A DNA stretch of 7,464 nt. Origin: Bacillota bacterium. GTDB lineage: Bacteria > Bacillota > Limnochordia > Darwinibacteriales > Darwinibacteriaceae. The notes beneath the pieces are model-generated. The model searched no databases, was not told the origin of the DNA, and saw nothing but the letters and a program-made list of their open reading frames with translations. The DNA is taken from assembly GCA_012518325.1 (NCBI GenBank), contig JAAYSR010000119.1, forward strand, positions 1-7,464. Direction: 5' to 3'. Positions within the stretch are counted from its first letter, which is position 1. Every line of letters starts with the position of its first letter. Of the stretch, positions 6,782 to 7,464 are shown piece by piece. The position numbers and the translations under genes are program-made.

Positions 6782-7464
6782 ATGAGGCTAAGTTCATCCA
6801 GACTTTTTGTGGTGCTCATCGTTGCTGGTATAATCTTACAGATGGGCAGCGCAGTTGTTTGGGCTCAGGAATCATCTATAGTCCGATCGATTGAAGTCAA
6901 GGGAAATACGTTTGTCGATACTGAGACAATTAAAGCAACCATTCTAAAGACCAAAATCAACCAGCCAGTGGTGGAACAGCAGATTCTGGATGACATGCGT
7001 TCGATCTACGATCTTGGCTATTTCCAAGATGTCACCGCCAACTTTGAACCGGCCGTAGCAGGCGTTCAAGTGGTTTTTCAGGTAGTAGAGAACCCTGTTG
7101 TCCGGGACATCTACTTCTCCGGTGTGCCTTCTGTGCCATTTGATGAGTATAAAAAGCAGATGAAGACACAGCCAGGATACGTTCTCAATGTGCATGATCT
7201 GTGGGAAGACCTGTACGGCCTGAGAGAATGGCTTGCTGCTGAGCACGGATACTTGGCCAGAATTGCTGATCTTTCCGCCGACACAGATGGATACATCGAT
7301 GTTGAATTGGCTCAGACCGTTTTGAAAGATGTAATCATCGAGGGGAATGAGAAAACCAAGGATTTCGTGATTGAACGGGAATTTTCCTTTGAGCCCGGTG
7401 ATCCTGTGAACATTCATGAAGTGGATCAAAGCCTGCGCAGGGTTTTGATGTTGGGCTTTTTCGA
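6782..7464 (+). CDS. bamA: Outer-membrane assembly factor BamA (Omp85 family), partial: signal peptide and POTRA domains
   Basis: BamA is the outer-membrane barrel that folds and inserts other beta-barrel proteins, receiving them through periplasmic POTRA domains. The window holds the first 227 residues; the gene runs off the right edge. The signal peptide (MRLSSSR, hydrophobic 8-20, cleavage near VWA|QE, 28/29) is followed by POTRA 1 (about 33-103: VRSIEVKGNTFVDTETI, later IYDLGYFQDV), POTRA 2 (about 106-178: VRDIYFSGV, PGYVLN, AEHGYLARI) and the beginning of POTRA 3 (from 179: LKDVIIEGNEKTKDFVIERE, EPGDPVN, RRVLMLGFF). The repeated GN-x-x-T and LGYF/LGFF motifs are typical of Omp85 proteins. 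The barrel is not in view, so the related TamA or another Omp85 member cannot be strictly excluded. The S55 gene lies 106 bases upstream. The mature part in view has no cysteine. Confidence 0.88.
   Translation, partial: MRLSSSRLFVVLIVAGIILQMGSAVVWAQESSIVRSIEVKGNTFVDTETIKATILKTKINQPVVEQQILDDMRSIYDLGYFQDVTANFEPAVAGVQVVFQVVENPVVRDIYFSGVPSVPFDEYKKQMKTQPGYVLNVHDLWEDLYGLREWLAAEHGYLARIADLSADTDGYIDVELAQTVLKDVIIEGNEKTKDFVIEREFSFEPGDPVNIHEVDQSLRRVLMLGFF

Overview
The window looks like a piece of chromosome from a motile bacterium with an outer membrane. It carries the L-ring (FlgH) and P-ring (FlgI) bushings of a Gram-negative-type flagellum, followed by a BamA/Omp85-family outer-membrane insertase. 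The ribosome-binding sites are strong (GGGAGG-type). A SpoIVB-like S55 domain and a NAGPA-type phosphodiester glycosidase, both common in Firmicutes, are present, and the mature exported proteins contain no cysteine. Together these suggest a diderm, probably anaerobic, relative of the Firmicutes (for example Halanaerobiales-, Negativicutes- or Limnochordia-like). That placement is an inference: no marker gene in the window fixes the taxonomy. All recognised genes are on the + strand.

Region 1 (1-3374) is the distal end of a flagellar rod/ring operon: flgG (C-terminal two thirds), flgA, flgH, flgI and a short flgJ. The genes overlap or lie 6-18 bases apart. FlgG is the distal rod, FlgA the periplasmic P-ring chaperone, FlgI and FlgH the rings through peptidoglycan and outer membrane, and FlgJ the rod-capping scaffold, here without its muramidase half. 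An 11-bp perfect hairpin followed by T5 (3382-3417) lies just after flgJ and is read as the operon terminator.

Region 2 (about 3469-7464) is a cell-envelope gene group: a secreted phosphodiester glycosidase with an AMIN-like N-terminal region, a secreted SpoIVB-S55-type protein, and the 5' end of bamA (signal peptide, two full POTRA domains and the start of a third), which runs off the right edge. The first two are 21 bases apart and probably co-transcribed. A 106-base gap precedes bamA.

The least ordinary gene is the S55 protein. Its serine motif (GMSGSP) lies N-terminal to its histidine motif (FGHP), the reverse of the order in SpoIVB, as if the domain were circularly permuted. It also sits directly upstream of the outer-membrane insertase. 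Other points of interest are an FlgH with no lipoprotein cysteine, the absence of cysteines from all mature exported proteins, and the AMIN-like/NAGPA combination. No RNA genes, mobile elements, CRISPR arrays or long repeats were seen, and no stretch over 300 bases lacks a gene.
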